Shown here: positions 26,903 through 34,495 of the stretch, one piece after another
Position numbering within the stretch: position 1 is the first letter of the stretch
How the letters are laid out: the number at the start of each line of letters is the position of its first letter
Assembly: GCA_038329965.1 (NCBI GenBank)
Contig: JBBQNN010000003.1
Span: 1 to 64,000, forward strand
Direction: 5' to 3'
Source of the DNA: QHCA01 sp003244095
Lineage (GTDB): Bacteria; Actinomycetota; Actinomycetes; Mycobacteriales; QHCA01
DNA length: 64,000 nt
Notes under the pieces: generated by a model
Told to the model about the DNA's origin: nothing
The model's input: the letters and a program-made list of their open reading frames with translations, nothing else
Database searches by the model: none
Position numbers and translations under genes: made by a program

Positions 26903-27340
26903 ATGGGTGTCTACGGCCAGGTCGGGGCCGTCGCGGCGGTGGCGCTCGTCCCGATCGGCGGTTTCGCGGCGCTGACCCTGCGGAGGGCGCTGCTCGCCCG
27001 TAGCGGCGGCATGGTCGAGATGAGCCTCCGCCTGCACAGCAGGTCGCACGGTCGCGGCTGGGTGCTCGGCACGGGCCGCTACGTCGGCGACGACCTGCAG
27101 TGGTTCCGGGTCTTCAGCCTGGCGCCGAGTCCTCGGCGGCGGTTCAGCCGGCGCGATTTCGCCGTCGTCCGGCGGCGCAGCCCGACCCGGCCGGAGAGAA
27201 TGACGCTGCAGCCCGGGATGATCGTGCTCGAATGCGCGAGCGGGAGCGGCCCGGTGGAGCTCGCCATAGGGGAGCGGGCACTGACCGGCTTCCTGTCCTG
27301 GCTGGAGTCGGCTGCGCCGGGCGCCTCGCTGCCCGAGTAG
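26903..27340 (+). CDS. DUF2550 membrane protein
   Basis: The 145-residue protein has one N-terminal membrane helix (about 7-28) and a soluble domain with RGWVLGTGRYVGDDLQWF and RPERMTLQPGMIVLEC. This is the DUF2550 pattern, an uncharacterised actinobacterial family that normally follows atpC (Rv1312 in M. tuberculosis, from memory). It starts 24 nt after atpC, probably on the same transcript, and converges on the adenosyltransferase gene. Confidence 0.8.
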   Translation: MGVYGQVGAVAAVALVPIGGFAALTLRRALLARSGGMVEMSLRLHSRSHGRGWVLGTGRYVGDDLQWFRVFSLAPSPRRRFSRRDFAVVRRRSPTRPERMTLQPGMIVLECASGSGPVELAIGERALTGFLSWLESAAPGASLPE

Positions 27341-27350
27341 CGAGGCGGCT

Positions 27351-27929
27351 CTAGCCGGCAGCGCCCCCACCGGGGCGCCAGAGGACGTCGCCGCCCGGGT
27401 TGGCCACTCTCGCCAGGATGAAGAGCAGGTCCGAGAGCCGGTTGAGGTAGATCACCGGCGTGCTGTTCGTGCGTTCGGGGTCGGCTTCGAGCAGCGCCCA
27501 GGTGCTCCGCTCGGCGCGGCGCACGACCGTGCGGGCCACCTGCAGCAGTGCGGCGCCAGGCGTGCCGCCGGGCAGGATGAAGCTGGCCAGCTTGTCCAGC
27601 CGCTCGTTGTGCTCGTCGCAGGCGCGCTCGAGCCGCTCGACGTAGGCGTCTGTGACCCGCAGCGGAGGGTAGGCCGGATCGTCGGCCACCGGCGTACACA
27701 GATCGGCGCCGACGTCGAACAGGTCGTTCTGCACCTGGCGCAGGACGGCGGCAACGTCCTCCTGGAGGTCGCCCAGGGCAAGCGCGACGCCGACCGCGGC
27801 ATTCGCCTCGTCGACATCGGCGTACGCGGCGATGCGGGGGTCGGTCTTGGCGACCCGGCTCATGTCGCCCAGAGCGGTGGTGCCGGCATCGCCGGTCTTG
27901 GTGTAGATGCGGGTGAGGTGCACGGTCAT
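27351..27929 (-). CDS. Cob(I)yrinic acid a,c-diamide adenosyltransferase, PduO type
   Basis: This enzyme transfers adenosyl from ATP to cob(I)alamin, giving adenosylcobalamin. The ATP motif at the N-terminus is TRIYTKTGDAGTTALGD, and RAERSTWALLE and IYLNRLSDLLFILAR are the conserved C-terminal helices. The protein has 192 residues. ATG 27929 lies 7 nt after TAGGCT on the minus strand, a leaderless arrangement. The product would supply the cofactor of the B12-dependent mutase at 42445-44442. The pduO-murA pairing matches the mycobacterial order. Confidence 0.92.
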   Translation of the reverse strand: MTVHLTRIYTKTGDAGTTALGDMSRVAKTDPRIAAYADVDEANAAVGVALALGDLQEDVAAVLRQVQNDLFDVGADLCTPVADDPAYPPLRVTDAYVERLERACDEHNERLDKLASFILPGGTPGAALLQVARTVVRRAERSTWALLEADPERTNSTPVIYLNRLSDLLFILARVANPGGDVLWRPGGGAAG

Positions 27930-27936
27930 GGTCCCG

Positions 27937-27942
27937 AGCCTA
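27937..27942 (-). promoter_or_regulatory. -10 box of the adenosyltransferase gene
   Basis: TAGGCT on the minus strand is 7 nt before ATG 27929. Confidence 0.65.
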
Positions 27943-27954
27943 GCCGCTCCCATT

Positions 27955-28021
27955 CCCGCGTCTTCCCGGAAGACGCTGCTTTTCCGGGCCGCCAAAGCAG
28001 CGTTATCCGGGAAAACGCGGG
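27955..28021. repeat. Nested inverted repeats between pduO and murA
   Basis: Three dyads are stacked in 67 bases. The outer arms are CCCGCGT/ACGCGGG (27955-27961, 28015-28021). A palindrome GCGTCTTCC-c-GGAAGACGC lies at 27958-27976, and CGCTGCTTT/AAAGCAGCG at 27974-27982 and 27994-28002. Versions of TTCCCGG/CCGGGAA occur three times. The segment separates the divergent promoters of the two genes and could be a protein-binding site, a cruciform or a small repeat element. Confidence 0.6.
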
Positions 28022-28060
28022 GCGGGGGTGGTCGGGCCGGGGTGGCCTCGCGGTCGGTCC

Positions 28061-28066
28061 TACGAT
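28061..28066 (+). promoter_or_regulatory. -10 box of murA
   Basis: TACGAT is 7 nt before GTG 28074. Confidence 0.6.
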
Positions 28067-28073
28067 GCCCCAC

Positions 28074-29360
28074 GTGGAACTCTTCCGGATCACCGGCGGC
28101 GCCCGACTGGTGGGTGACGTACCCGTCAGCGGAGCCAAGAACAGCGTCCTGAAGCTCATGGCTGCCGCGTTGCTGGCCGAGGGCCGGACGGTGCTCACCC
28201 ACACACCGCAGATCCTCGACGTGGCGATCATGGGCGAGGTGCTGCGCCGGCTCGGGTGCGCGGTGACGATCGCCGACGGCGCGATCACGATCGACTGCCC
28301 GGCGCGGCCCGGCTCCGAGGCCGACTACGACCTGGTCCGCCGGATGCGGGCCGCCATCTGCGTGCTGGGCCCGCTGCTCGCCCGCACCGGTGCGGCCAAG
28401 GTGGCGCTGCCCGGCGGTGACGCCATCGGCTCCCGTGGCCTGGACATGCACATCGCCGGGTTGACCCGCCTGGGCGCCGAGGTGACCAGCGAGCACGGAT
28501 TCGTGATGGCCCGAGGCACCAGCCTGCACGGGGCCACGGTCTGGCTGGACTTCCCCAGTGTGGGTGCCACCGAGCAGATCCTTATGGCGTCGGTGCTCGC
28601 CAAGGGCACGACGGTGATCGACAACGCCGCCCGTGAGCCCGAGATCATCGACATCTGCACGATGCTGACCTCGATGGGCGCGCGGATCGGCGGGGCCGGC
28701 AGCTCGACGATCGAGGTCGAGGGCGTCGAGGAGCTCGAGCCCGTGCAGCATCGGCCGGTGGCGGACCGGATCGTGGCGGGCACCTGGGCCATCGGGGCGG
28801 TGATGACGCGCGGGGACGTGACCGTACGCGGTGCCGACTGGAGGCACCTGGAGATCACGCTGGACAAGCTGGTGACTGCGGGCGCGGCGGTGGAGCCGCT
28901 GCTGGGCAGCCTGGGCTTCCGGGTCGCGATGGAGCAGCGACCGCGTGCGATCGACATGGTCACGCTGCCCTATCCCGGCTTCCCGACCGACCTGCTGCCC
29001 ATGGCGATCGCGCTGGCATCGGTGGCCGACGGCGCCTCGATGGTGACGGAGAACGTCTTCGACGCCCGGTTCATGTTCGTCAACGAGTTGACCCGGCTCG
29101 GTGCCGACGTGCGCACCGACGGTCACCACGCGGTCATCCGGGGCAGGGAGCGGCTCTCCGGGGCGCCGGTGCGGGCCACCGACATCCGGGCCGGCGCCGG
29201 GCTGGTCCTCGCCGCGCTGTGTGCCGACGGGGTCTCCGAGGTCTCCGACGTCTCCCACATCGACCGCGGCTACCCCAGCTTCGTCGACCACCTGCGTGGC
29301 CTCGGTGCGGAGATCGCTCGAGTCGATGTACCGGATCCGGACTTCCCGCTGGGCTTCTGA
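28074..29360 (+). CDS. murA: UDP-N-acetylglucosamine 1-carboxyvinyltransferase (Cys-to-Asp form)
   Basis: MurA transfers enolpyruvate from PEP to UDP-GlcNAc, the first committed step of peptidoglycan synthesis. The 428-residue EPSP synthase-like fold opens with SGAKNSVLKLMAAALLAEG. The active-site loop reads LPGGDAIGSRGLDMH. D116 replaces the usual cysteine, as in M. tuberculosis MurA, a change known to confer intrinsic fosfomycin resistance. GTG 28074 is favoured over ATG 28065 because it lies 7 nt after TACGAT. Confidence 0.95.
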   Translation: MELFRITGGARLVGDVPVSGAKNSVLKLMAAALLAEGRTVLTHTPQILDVAIMGEVLRRLGCAVTIADGAITIDCPARPGSEADYDLVRRMRAAICVLGPLLARTGAAKVALPGGDAIGSRGLDMHIAGLTRLGAEVTSEHGFVMARGTSLHGATVWLDFPSVGATEQILMASVLAKGTTVIDNAAREPEIIDICTMLTSMGARIGGAGSSTIEVEGVEELEPVQHRPVADRIVAGTWAIGAVMTRGDVTVRGADWRHLEITLDKLVTAGAAVEPLLGSLGFRVAMEQRPRAIDMVTLPYPGFPTDLLPMAIALASVADGASMVTENVFDARFMFVNELTRLGADVRTDGHHAVIRGRERLSGAPVRATDIRAGAGLVLAALCADGVSEVSDVSHIDRGYPSFVDHLRGLGAEIARVDVPDPDFPLGF

Positions 29361-29402
29361 GCCGATGGCTCCCACTCGTCGGGACAGGGTCCGGCGTCCG
29401 CC

Positions 29403-29408
29403 TACCCT
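29403..29408 (+). promoter_or_regulatory. -10 box of the ketosynthase gene
   Basis: TACCCT is 6 nt before ATG 29415. Confidence 0.55.
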
Positions 29409-29414
29409 CATGGC

Positions 29415-30620
29415 ATGAAGCAACAGCGCACGGCCGACCGCAGGGTGGTCGTCACGGGCCTGGGCGTGGTGGCGCCCTGTGGGGTCGGGGTGGCCGATTT
29501 CTGGGCCGGGCTGCACCGGCTGCCCGCGCCGTTGGTCGAGCGGCGGGTCGAGGGGACGTTCGGCGTCGAGGAATGGCTCAAGCCGGTCGAGTCGCGCCGG
29601 CTCGACCGGTTCGCGGAGTTCGGGGTGGCCGCGGCCGGCCAGGCCCTGTCCGAAGCCGGCATCTCCGACGGACCCCTCCCGTACGACGCCGTCCGGTGCG
29701 GCTCCCTGATCGGCACCGGCATCGGCGGGGCCGGAGCCTTCGAACGCGCGGTCCGGGTCCTCGACGCGCAGGGCGCCCGGCGGGTCTCGCCGTACACCGG
29801 GCCGATGGTCATGCCCAACGCGGCGGCCGCGGCCGTCTCGTTGCGCTGGGGGCTGCGCGGGCCGAGCGAGGCGCTGTCCACGGCCTGCGCGTCGGGCACC
29901 CATGCGATCGGCCGGGCGGCGCGGATGGTGGCGGCCGGGGAGTGTGACCTGATGGTGGCCGGGGGCTCCGAGGCGTGCCTCACCGACGTCAACCTTGCGT
30001 CGTTCGGCGCGGTGCGGGCCCTGTCGCGGACGGGGATCTCCCGGCCCTTTGACATCGACCGGGACGGGTTCTGCGCCGCGGAGGGGGCCGGCCTGCTCGT
30101 GCTCGAGGAACGCTCTGCGGCCCTCGCCCGCGGCGCGCCGATCCTGCTGGAGGTGGCCGGCACCTCGAGCACCTGCGATGCCCACCACATCACGGCGCCG
30201 CATCCCGAGGGGGTGGGGGCCATCGACAGCATGCGCCTGGCGATCGCCGACGCCGGCCTGGCGCCGGCCGACATCGTGCACGTCAACGCGCACGGCACCT
30301 CGACCCAGCTCAACGACGTCGCCGAGTCCCGCGCGATCGCGGCGGTCCTCCATAGCCCCGACCGCGACCGGCCGCCGGTCACCTCGGTCAAGGGCGTACT
30401 GGGTCACGCCCTGGGCGCGGCCGGTGCGATCGAGGCGGTCGCCGTGGCTCTGTCGGTGCGGCACGGCCTGCTGCCGCCGACGCTCGGGACGACCCGGGTC
30501 GACCCGGAGGTGGAGATCGATGTCGTCCTGGAGCAGCGCCGTTGGTCGCCGGGGCCTGTGCTGTCCAACTCGTTCGGCTTCGGCGGCCACAACGGATCGC
30601 TGGTGCTGCTGCCGGTTTAG
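29415..30620 (+). CDS. Beta-ketoacyl synthase, FabF (KAS II) type
   Basis: The 401-residue thiolase-fold enzyme condenses malonyl-ACP with an acyl chain. The catalytic triad is C158 in TACASGTHAIG, H293 in VNAHGTSTQLND and H331 in GVLGHALGAAGAIE. The nucleophile loop differs from the usual TACATSAHAIG, so chain specificity may differ from housekeeping FabF. No ACP or ketoreductase is adjacent. It converges with a 4-nt overlap on an acyl-CoA ligase, hinting at a small lipid or acyl-modifying locus. Confidence 0.88.
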   Translation: MKQQRTADRRVVVTGLGVVAPCGVGVADFWAGLHRLPAPLVERRVEGTFGVEEWLKPVESRRLDRFAEFGVAAAGQALSEAGISDGPLPYDAVRCGSLIGTGIGGAGAFERAVRVLDAQGARRVSPYTGPMVMPNAAAAAVSLRWGLRGPSEALSTACASGTHAIGRAARMVAAGECDLMVAGGSEACLTDVNLASFGAVRALSRTGISRPFDIDRDGFCAAEGAGLLVLEERSAALARGAPILLEVAGTSSTCDAHHITAPHPEGVGAIDSMRLAIADAGLAPADIVHVNAHGTSTQLNDVAESRAIAAVLHSPDRDRPPVTSVKGVLGHALGAAGAIEAVAVALSVRHGLLPPTLGTTRVDPEVEIDVVLEQRRWSPGPVLSNSFGFGGHNGSLVLLPV

Positions 30621-32227
30621 CTGCTGCTCGCGCGCTCGGCGATCAGCTCGTCGCGCAGGCCGATCTTGTCGATCTTGCCCGTACGGTTGCGAGGTATCGC
30701 CTCGACGACCCGGACGTGCCGGGGCACCGCGTAGTCGGCCATCCGGGTCGCCACCCAGCGGCGCACCTCGACCGGGTCGACGGCCGCACCGGCGGCCGCG
30801 ACGACGTAGGCCGCGACGGCCTCGTAGGCCACCGGGTCCGGGATCCCGAAGACCGCCGCCTCGGCAATGGCCGGGTGGCTGACCAGGACGTACTCGAGCT
30901 CGACGGAGTAGATCTTGTTGCCGCCGCGCATGATCATGTCCTTCATCCGGTCGAGGATGTAGACATAGCCCTCGTCGTCGAGCCGGGCCAGGTCACCCGT
31001 GTGCAGCCATCCGTCGGTGATCGCGCGGGCCGTGGCGTCGGGGTCGCCGTAGTAGCCGGGGGTGATCATCGGCCCCCGCACCCACAGCTCACCGGCCTCG
31101 CCGGCCGCCAGGTCGACCCCGGACTCGTCGACCACGCGGACCTCGGCGCAGGGCACCGGGCGCCCGACCGACCCCGGCTTGCGACGGAACTCCGCGTCGA
31201 TCAGGCAGGTCGCGGGGGAGTGGGTCTCGGTCAGGCCGTAGGCGTCGTAGAGCCGCAACTGCGGCATCCGCGCCCGCAGCGCCTCGATGGTCGACAACGG
31301 GACGGGCGACCCGCCGAACGCGCCGATGCGCACGTGGTCGAGGTCGGGCCAGCGGAAGTCCTCGCAGCGCAGCAGCAGCCCCCAGATCGAGGGCACGACC
31401 ATCAGGTAGGTGATCCGGTGGTCGCGGATCAGCGCGACGAACGCGCCCGCGGAGAACTCGCTGACCATGACGCTCGTGCCGCCCACCAGCATCATCGGCG
31501 TGATCTGCGCGACGTGGGCGGTGACGTAGTACATCGGGAACACCACAGCGGTACGGTCGCCCTCGATCAGGCTGAGGATCCGGATGTAGGCGATCGCCGA
31601 GTGCATCGTCGCCCGGTGCACCAGCTGGCTGGCCTTGGGCCGGCCGGTGGTGCCGGAGGTGTAGACGATCGCGTACACCGAATCCTGCGCCGGGAACGGC
31701 AGGCCGGGACGGTCGCCCCGCCACGGCCGCCGTACGCCGGTCAGCAGCGTGCCCACCGGCGCCACCGTGTCGGCGGCCAGCCCGGCCAGCTCGGCGGCCT
31801 CGCGCAGTCCGGCGAGGTGCTCCGGGGCCGCGAGCGCCAGCCGGCTCCCCGAGTGTTCGAGCAGGTAGGCCCACTGGGCCGGCTGCAGCCGGGTGGACAG
31901 GCCCACGAAGACCAGGCCGGCGCGGGCGCAGGCCCAGATCGCCACAGCGGCGTCCAGCCCGTTGGGCAGCGCGACGGCCAGCCGGTCACCGGGGCGGAAC
32001 CCCAAGCCCAGGAGCGTCGACACCGCGCCCTCGACCAGCTCGGCGAAGTCCGCGTAGGTGACCGCGCCCTCGGCGGTCTCGATCGCCGCGTGGTCCGGAA
32101 ACAGCCGGGCGGCCCGGTCCAGGGCGGCCACGATCGTCGGCACGCGGTCGGGATAGCAGCGCACCCAGGTGCCGAGCCAGGGCTCGCGCGGCAACTCGTC
32201 GTGGGCCACCAGTTCGATGTCGGTCAT
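30617..32227 (-). CDS. AMP-binding acyl-CoA synthetase
   Basis: This ANL-superfamily ligase activates a carboxylic acid through an acyl-adenylate and loads it on CoA. The P-loop is YTSGTTGRPKASQ, followed by YDAYGLTETHSPAT, GWLHTGDLARLDDEG and the C-terminal catalytic lysine in NRTGKIDK. The product has 536 residues. ATG 32227 is 7 nt after TAGGGT on the minus strand. The acid substrate is unknown. The divergent neighbour is a branched-chain-type ABC importer, so the ligase may activate an imported organic acid. Confidence 0.9.
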   Translation of the reverse strand: MTDIELVAHDELPREPWLGTWVRCYPDRVPTIVAALDRAARLFPDHAAIETAEGAVTYADFAELVEGAVSTLLGLGFRPGDRLAVALPNGLDAAVAIWACARAGLVFVGLSTRLQPAQWAYLLEHSGSRLALAAPEHLAGLREAAELAGLAADTVAPVGTLLTGVRRPWRGDRPGLPFPAQDSVYAIVYTSGTTGRPKASQLVHRATMHSAIAYIRILSLIEGDRTAVVFPMYYVTAHVAQITPMMLVGGTSVMVSEFSAGAFVALIRDHRITYLMVVPSIWGLLLRCEDFRWPDLDHVRIGAFGGSPVPLSTIEALRARMPQLRLYDAYGLTETHSPATCLIDAEFRRKPGSVGRPVPCAEVRVVDESGVDLAAGEAGELWVRGPMITPGYYGDPDATARAITDGWLHTGDLARLDDEGYVYILDRMKDMIMRGGNKIYSVELEYVLVSHPAIAEAAVFGIPDPVAYEAVAAYVVAAAGAAVDPVEVRRWVATRMADYAVPRHVRVVEAIPRNRTGKIDKIGLRDELIAERASSS

Positions 32228-32234
32228 GACAGCG

Positions 32235-32240
32235 ACCCTA
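32235..32240 (-). promoter_or_regulatory. -10 box of the acyl-CoA synthetase gene
   Basis: TAGGGT on the minus strand is 7 nt before ATG 32227. Confidence 0.6.
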
Positions 32241-32294
32241 GTTGTCGTCGCGCTCCGCTCGATGCTCACTCGACCAAGGCAGAGCGCCTGCACC

Positions 32295-32300
32295 TATCGT
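32295..32300 (+). promoter_or_regulatory. -10 box of the ABC importer operon
   Basis: TATCGT is 6 nt before GTG 32307. Confidence 0.5.
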
Positions 32301-32306
32301 TGCCGC

Positions 32307-33206
32307 GTGGAACTGTTCGTCACACTCCTGGTCGCGGGGCTCACCCTCGGGCTGCTCTACGCGCTCTTCGCCGTGGGGATGGGACTGGTCCTGCGGGCCA
32401 GCGGCGAGCTCAATCTCGCGCACGGGGATTCCCTGATGCTCGCGACGTACGTCGGGGTCGGCACGCTCGCCGCACCCGCCGGCTCCGCGCCCGGCTGGGT
32501 GGGGGTTCTCGTCACCGTCGGGGTCGGGGCGCTCGTCGGTGCGGTGTCCTACCTGCTCGTCTACGCGCCGGTCGCCGCGCGGGTCACCCCGGGCCGCGCG
32601 GCGCTCGGCTTCCTGCCGTCGCTCGGCGTCGCACTGCTGGTACGCAATGCCGCGGTGCTGATCGACCCGCAGGGCAGCCGGCCGATCGACCCGCTGTTCC
32701 ACGGCCCGGCCGTGCCCCTGCTCGGGGGGGCGCACGTGCCCGGGACCGTCTGGTGGCTGGTGCCGGCTGCCGTCGGCGTGCCGCTGCTCGTCGCGACGCT
32801 GGTCCGTCGCACCGGCTGGGGCCGGCGGGTGCGCGCGGTCTCCGACGACCCGGTCCTGGCCCGCCTCAACGGCATCCCGGTCCGCCGTACCCTGGCCACG
32901 ACGTACGCCCTCGCCGGTCTCGTCGGCAGCCTCGCCGGCGTCCTGTTCGCCAGCTTCTTCGGGCAGCTGTTCGTGGGCCTCGGGTGGCAGGCCACGCTGG
33001 CCGGGTTCGTCGCGGTCGTCCTCGGCGGCGTGGCCAAGGTCCGTGGCGCGGTCCTGGGCGGCCTGGCGCTCGGGGTGCTCGGTAGCCTCACCGCCGGCTA
33101 TGTCTCCACGACGTACAAGGACGTGGTGACCTTCGCGCTGCTCGTGCTCGTTCTCGTCGCGGCGCCACACGGAATCCAGAGTGTGCGTCGGCTCCGAACG
33201 GTATAA
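32307..33206 (+). CDS. Branched-chain amino acid-type ABC permease (LivH family)
   Basis: The 299-residue membrane protein has about eight hydrophobic helices and the LivH-type opening GLTLGLLYALFAVGMGLVLR with NLAHGDSLMLA. VRAVSDDPVLARLNGIPV is the cytoplasmic coupling loop. It forms the first half of the membrane channel; the LivM half is fused to an ATPase two genes on. GTG 32307 lies 6 nt after TATCGT. Members of this family also carry urea, amides and aromatic acids, so the substrate is open. Confidence 0.88.
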   Translation: MELFVTLLVAGLTLGLLYALFAVGMGLVLRASGELNLAHGDSLMLATYVGVGTLAAPAGSAPGWVGVLVTVGVGALVGAVSYLLVYAPVAARVTPGRAALGFLPSLGVALLVRNAAVLIDPQGSRPIDPLFHGPAVPLLGGAHVPGTVWWLVPAAVGVPLLVATLVRRTGWGRRVRAVSDDPVLARLNGIPVRRTLATTYALAGLVGSLAGVLFASFFGQLFVGLGWQATLAGFVAVVLGGVAKVRGAVLGGLALGVLGSLTAGYVSTTYKDVVTFALLVLVLVAAPHGIQSVRRLRTV

Positions 33207-33268
33207 AGGGCGTCAACCCATCACCGGACTCGAACGCTGATGCCCGACGACATGGAAGGCGAGTCTCC

Positions 33269-34495
33269 GTGCCCCGTATCCACCCGAACAAGATCATCAC
33301 CGCTGCGGCAATCGTCAGCATTGGCGTGGCGCTGACCGCGTCCGGCTGCTCGTCCAGCTCGTCCACGGCCTCGTCGGGGGCCAAGACGCTCACGATCGCG
33401 CTCGGCGGCCCGTTCTCGGGGCCCGAGAAGCCCACGGGGGACCAGATCCGGGCCGGGGCGAAGCTGGCGGCCAAGCAGGTCAACGACGGCGGCGGCATCA
33501 GCGCCGGCCCGCACAAGGGGGCCAAGATCGCCTTCAAGGAGTTCGACGACGCCGACGACCCGGCTAAGGCTGCCACGGCGATCCGTTCGATCGTCTCGGA
33601 GAACTCCCTGGTCGCCTTCGTCGGCTCCGGCCTGTCCGACGCATCCATCGCGGCCGCGCCGGTCGCCAGCCGGGCCGGCTTCAGTTACCTGTCGGCCTAC
33701 GCCTCGTCGGAGAAGATCCTGTCGGCGGCGACCGGCAAGAAGAGCGTGTTCGTGGTGCCGCCGACATTTCCCGCCTACGCCTTCTCCGTGGTCGACCAGC
33801 TGGTCGCCGACGGGCACCGCCGGCCCGCCATCCTGCACCTGCAGGGCACCTACGGCGACGGCATCGCCGGCCTGACCGTCAAGCGCCTGGCCGACAAGGG
33901 CGTGACGCCGACCACCAACGAGTCCTTCACCTTCGCCGATACCGACCTGCGCACCCAGCTCGCCAAGATCAAGGCGAGCCGGCCCGACTCGCTGGTCATG
34001 GTGGGCCTCGCCAACAGTGACGCGCTGATCGTCAAGCAGGCCAAGGACCTCGGGCTCGCCGTACCGTTCTACGACAACGGTGGAATCACCAACAGCGACA
34101 CGTTCCTCTCCGACGCCGGGCCGCTGGCCAACGGTGTCGTGGGCAACACCCCCGACGCGCCGAAGCTCAGCGTCAAGGGCCAGGCCCTGCACTCGGCCTA
34201 CCGGGTGGCCACCGGCCAGGCCGTGCTGCCCGACCCGGCGGCCTTCGCCTACGAAGGGGTGCTCGCGGTCGCCGCGGCCTTCGCCGACGGTGCCAAGGGA
34301 CGCGCCGACCTTGCCGACCACCTGCACAAGATCTCCCTCGACGACACCGGCGTCGGCGGGCTCAGGTTCGCCGCGGACGGCTCGCGGACGGGCGGCCGGC
34401 TGTACGTATTCCGGATCACCGACGGCGCGCCCAAGTTCCTGACCGGGTACGAGCAGACCGGTCCGATGGAGATCAAGGAGGTTGGCCTTTCCTGA
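33269..34495 (+). CDS. ABC transporter substrate-binding lipoprotein
   Basis: The 408-residue protein is a periplasmic-binding fold type I receptor of the Leu/Ile/Val-binding class. A lipoprotein signal runs to ALTASGC with lipidated C27, then a Ser-rich linker. KTLTIALGGPFSGPEKPTGD opens the first lobe, and the hinge-type segment SLVAFVGSGLSDASIAAAPV follows. It delivers ligand to the LivH/LivM permeases. GTG 33269 has GAAGGCGAG upstream. Its end overlaps the next gene by 14 nt. Confidence 0.9.
   Translation: MPRIHPNKIITAAAIVSIGVALTASGCSSSSSTASSGAKTLTIALGGPFSGPEKPTGDQIRAGAKLAAKQVNDGGGISAGPHKGAKIAFKEFDDADDPAKAATAIRSIVSENSLVAFVGSGLSDASIAAAPVASRAGFSYLSAYASSEKILSAATGKKSVFVVPPTFPAYAFSVVDQLVADGHRRPAILHLQGTYGDGIAGLTVKRLADKGVTPTTNESFTFADTDLRTQLAKIKASRPDSLVMVGLANSDALIVKQAKDLGLAVPFYDNGGITNSDTFLSDAGPLANGVVGNTPDAPKLSVKGQALHSAYRVATGQAVLPDPAAFAYEGVLAVAAAFADGAKGRADLADHLHKISLDDTGVGGLRFAADGSRTGGRLYVFRITDGAPKFLTGYEQTGPMEIKEVGLS

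Noticed and set aside
27930..30590. Long minus-strand extension upstream of the adenosyltransferase
   Set aside because: It is antisense to murA and the ketosynthase gene; the enzyme starts at ATG 27929 with its own promoter.
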